A stretch of DNA of 34,025 bases from Bacteroidales bacterium (lineage in GTDB: Bacteria > Bacteroidota > Bacteroidia > Bacteroidales > Bacteroidaceae): positions 1 through 34,025 of the forward strand of contig JALFTM010000154.1 of the NCBI GenBank assembly GCA_022788345.1. The letters run 5' to 3'. The notes under the pieces were generated by a model. It saw only the letters and a list, made by a program, of their open reading frames with translations. It did no database searches and had not been told where the DNA came from. Made by a program: the position numbers and the translations under genes. Positions 33,456-34,025 of the stretch are shown here, piece after piece (positions within the stretch are counted from its first letter, which is position 1; every line of letters begins with the position of its first letter).

Positions 33456-33581
33456 TTAAAAGTACTGCAAGAATAATCGCTCTTCGTACATGCAAGCACA
33501 GTCGATAAGCTGATTAAAACTATCAGAGTTACTTGTGGCTTTAAGGATAAAATCCGAAATTTGTTCACGTGTAAGTTCCAT
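33456..33581 (-). CDS. possible 41-residue small protein
   Basis: This ORF is too short for the track. It reads MELTREQISDFILKATSNSD and continues to ERLFLQYF, a mostly helical, acidic peptide with two cysteines close together (DCACMY). The codon use resembles that of neighbouring genes. No family is recognised, and no exact promoter precedes it, only a TATTTTAG box about 29 nt before the ATG. It is isolated by a bidirectional hairpin upstream and converges on the dehydrogenase gene. Confidence 0.35.
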   Translation of the reverse strand: MELTREQISDFILKATSNSDSFNQLIDCACMYEERLFLQYF

Positions 33582-33686
33582 TATTCTGTCTGCTTTTTAG
33601 TTCGCACCTCTAAAATACGAATTTTGGAGCTTACACACTTTTTGTGACACTACCCACTACCTTATTCTCAACCACTAAGTATCTAC

Positions 33687-33725
33687 AAAAGAAGTGTTGA
33701 ACTCTTATAGTTCAACACTTCTTTT
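33687..33725. terminator. 17-bp bidirectional terminator hairpin
   Basis: AAAAGAAGTGTTGAACT, a CTTAT loop, and its exact complement pair over 17 bp, with T-runs on both strands (the ends of the stem are A/T). It lies between the small ORF and the rpsA terminator. Confidence 0.75.
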
Positions 33726-33793
33726 ATAAATAGTGAGTAAAACACACGCATAATTCAAGCCCGTACATCCGAAACAAACTATCTAAAAGAAAA

Positions 33794-33818
33794 GGGACAC
33801 GAGCTTGGCTCGTGTCCC
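33794..33818 (-). terminator. rpsA terminator
   Basis: On the minus strand GGGACACGAGC, a CAA loop and GCTCGTGTCCC form a perfect 11-bp stem followed by TTTTCTTTT, 21 nt after the rpsA stop codon. Confidence 0.88.
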
Positions 33819-33839
33819 TTTTTCATTTATTATTTAGGT

Positions 33840-34025
33840 TTAGTTACCCTTTTCGAGTTGTGCCTTCAAGCTTGCCAAAGCATCGAGATCACCGAGCGTT
33901 TGAGCAGCTGCTTGGTTTTGGATGGTTGCCGCAGCGGCCTCCTTACGAGGAGCTGGACGACGATCGCGCTTCTCTGCACGTGCAGTTTCACGAGCTGGAT
34001 CTTCGAACGTACGGCTGTGAGAGAG
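33840..34025 (-). CDS. rpsA: 30S ribosomal protein S1, C-terminal end
   Basis: The last 61 residues of a gene that continues beyond the window are visible; the ORF track omits it because no start codon is present. The sequence LSHSRTFEDPARETARAEKR and a final LGDLDALASLKAQLEKGN match the end of Bacteroidales S1. The VLSHSR-type phrase is the end of the last S1 RNA-binding repeat, and the rest is the variable charged tail. S1 helps mRNAs bind the small subunit. It is followed by a strong intrinsic terminator. Confidence 0.85.
   Translation of the reverse strand, partial: LSHSRTFEDPARETARAEKRDRRPAPRKEAAAATIQNQAAAQTLGDLDALASLKAQLEKGN

Larger units (their letters stand above)
33349..33839. other. 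intergenic gap between the dehydrogenase and rpsA
   Basis: This 491-nt gap between converging genes holds a possible 41-residue minus-strand ORF (33456-33581), a 17-bp T-flanked hairpin (33687-33725) and the rpsA terminator (33794-33818). Nothing else was recognised. Confidence 0.6.

Overview
This window looks like chromosomal DNA of a member of the Bacteroidales, most likely Prevotellaceae or a close relative. The evidence is the trpBEGDCFA gene order, a MurF-alanine racemase fusion next to a GSCFA protein, a GLPGLI protein paired with an outer-membrane beta-barrel protein, DUF4230, and the rplM-rpsI-rpsB-tsf block. Recurrent promoter-like sites of the Bacteroidetes type (TTTG, about 20 nt, TAnnTTTG) agree with this. 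The genus is an inference. No tRNA, rRNA, insertion sequence, prophage or CRISPR array was found.

Layout. 1-4340: the 3' end of a DUF4230 gene (+) converges on a large Dna2-like nuclease-helicase (-). 4341-4773: an intergenic region with a 52-nt palindrome. 4774-11401: a complete tryptophan operon on the minus strand (trpB, E, G, D, C, F, A), preceded by a promoter, a 20-residue leader peptide with two adjacent Trp codons, and an intrinsic terminator, which together form a ribosome-mediated attenuator. 11453-15942: a peptidoglycan-precursor group on the minus strand (GSCFA protein, MurF-Alr fusion, meso-diaminopimelate dehydrogenase). 16305-19990: a three-gene envelope operon on the minus strand (small secreted protein, GLPGLI protein, TonB-receptor-like barrel). 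20039-20903: a regulatory region with a very short promoter-terminator unit and the rplM promoter and leader. 20904-23617: rplM, rpsI, rpsB and tsf. 23830-27425: peptidase T and a CPA2 cation:proton antiporter. 27520-29307: a DUF1648 membrane protein, a possible broken small ORF, cytidine deaminase and an XRE-type regulator, all minus. 29308-31271: about 2 kb of AT-rich DNA with no recognisable gene but with palindromes and short repeats. 31272-33348: a PAP2 phosphatase and an iron-type alcohol dehydrogenase (+). 33349-34025: a possible 41-residue ORF, two hairpins and the 3' end of rpsA (-).

How the parts work together. The trp genes encode all the steps from chorismate to tryptophan, with 4-8 nt gaps or ATGA overlaps that imply translational coupling, and the leader gives a direct read-out of charged tRNA-Trp. 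Ddh supplies meso-diaminopimelate and MurF-Alr supplies and attaches D-Ala-D-Ala, so these neighbours feed the same cell-wall pentapeptide. The ribosomal block has hairpins before rplM, before rpsB and between rpsB and tsf that could adjust the ratio of ribosomal proteins to EF-Ts.

The most notable observations are the trpL attenuator, a family of long palindromes sharing a CAGAAATTTCTG core, two distant short ORFs sharing a CASRNK peptide with mostly synonymous codon differences, and a roughly 48-nt promoter-terminator unit upstream of rplM.
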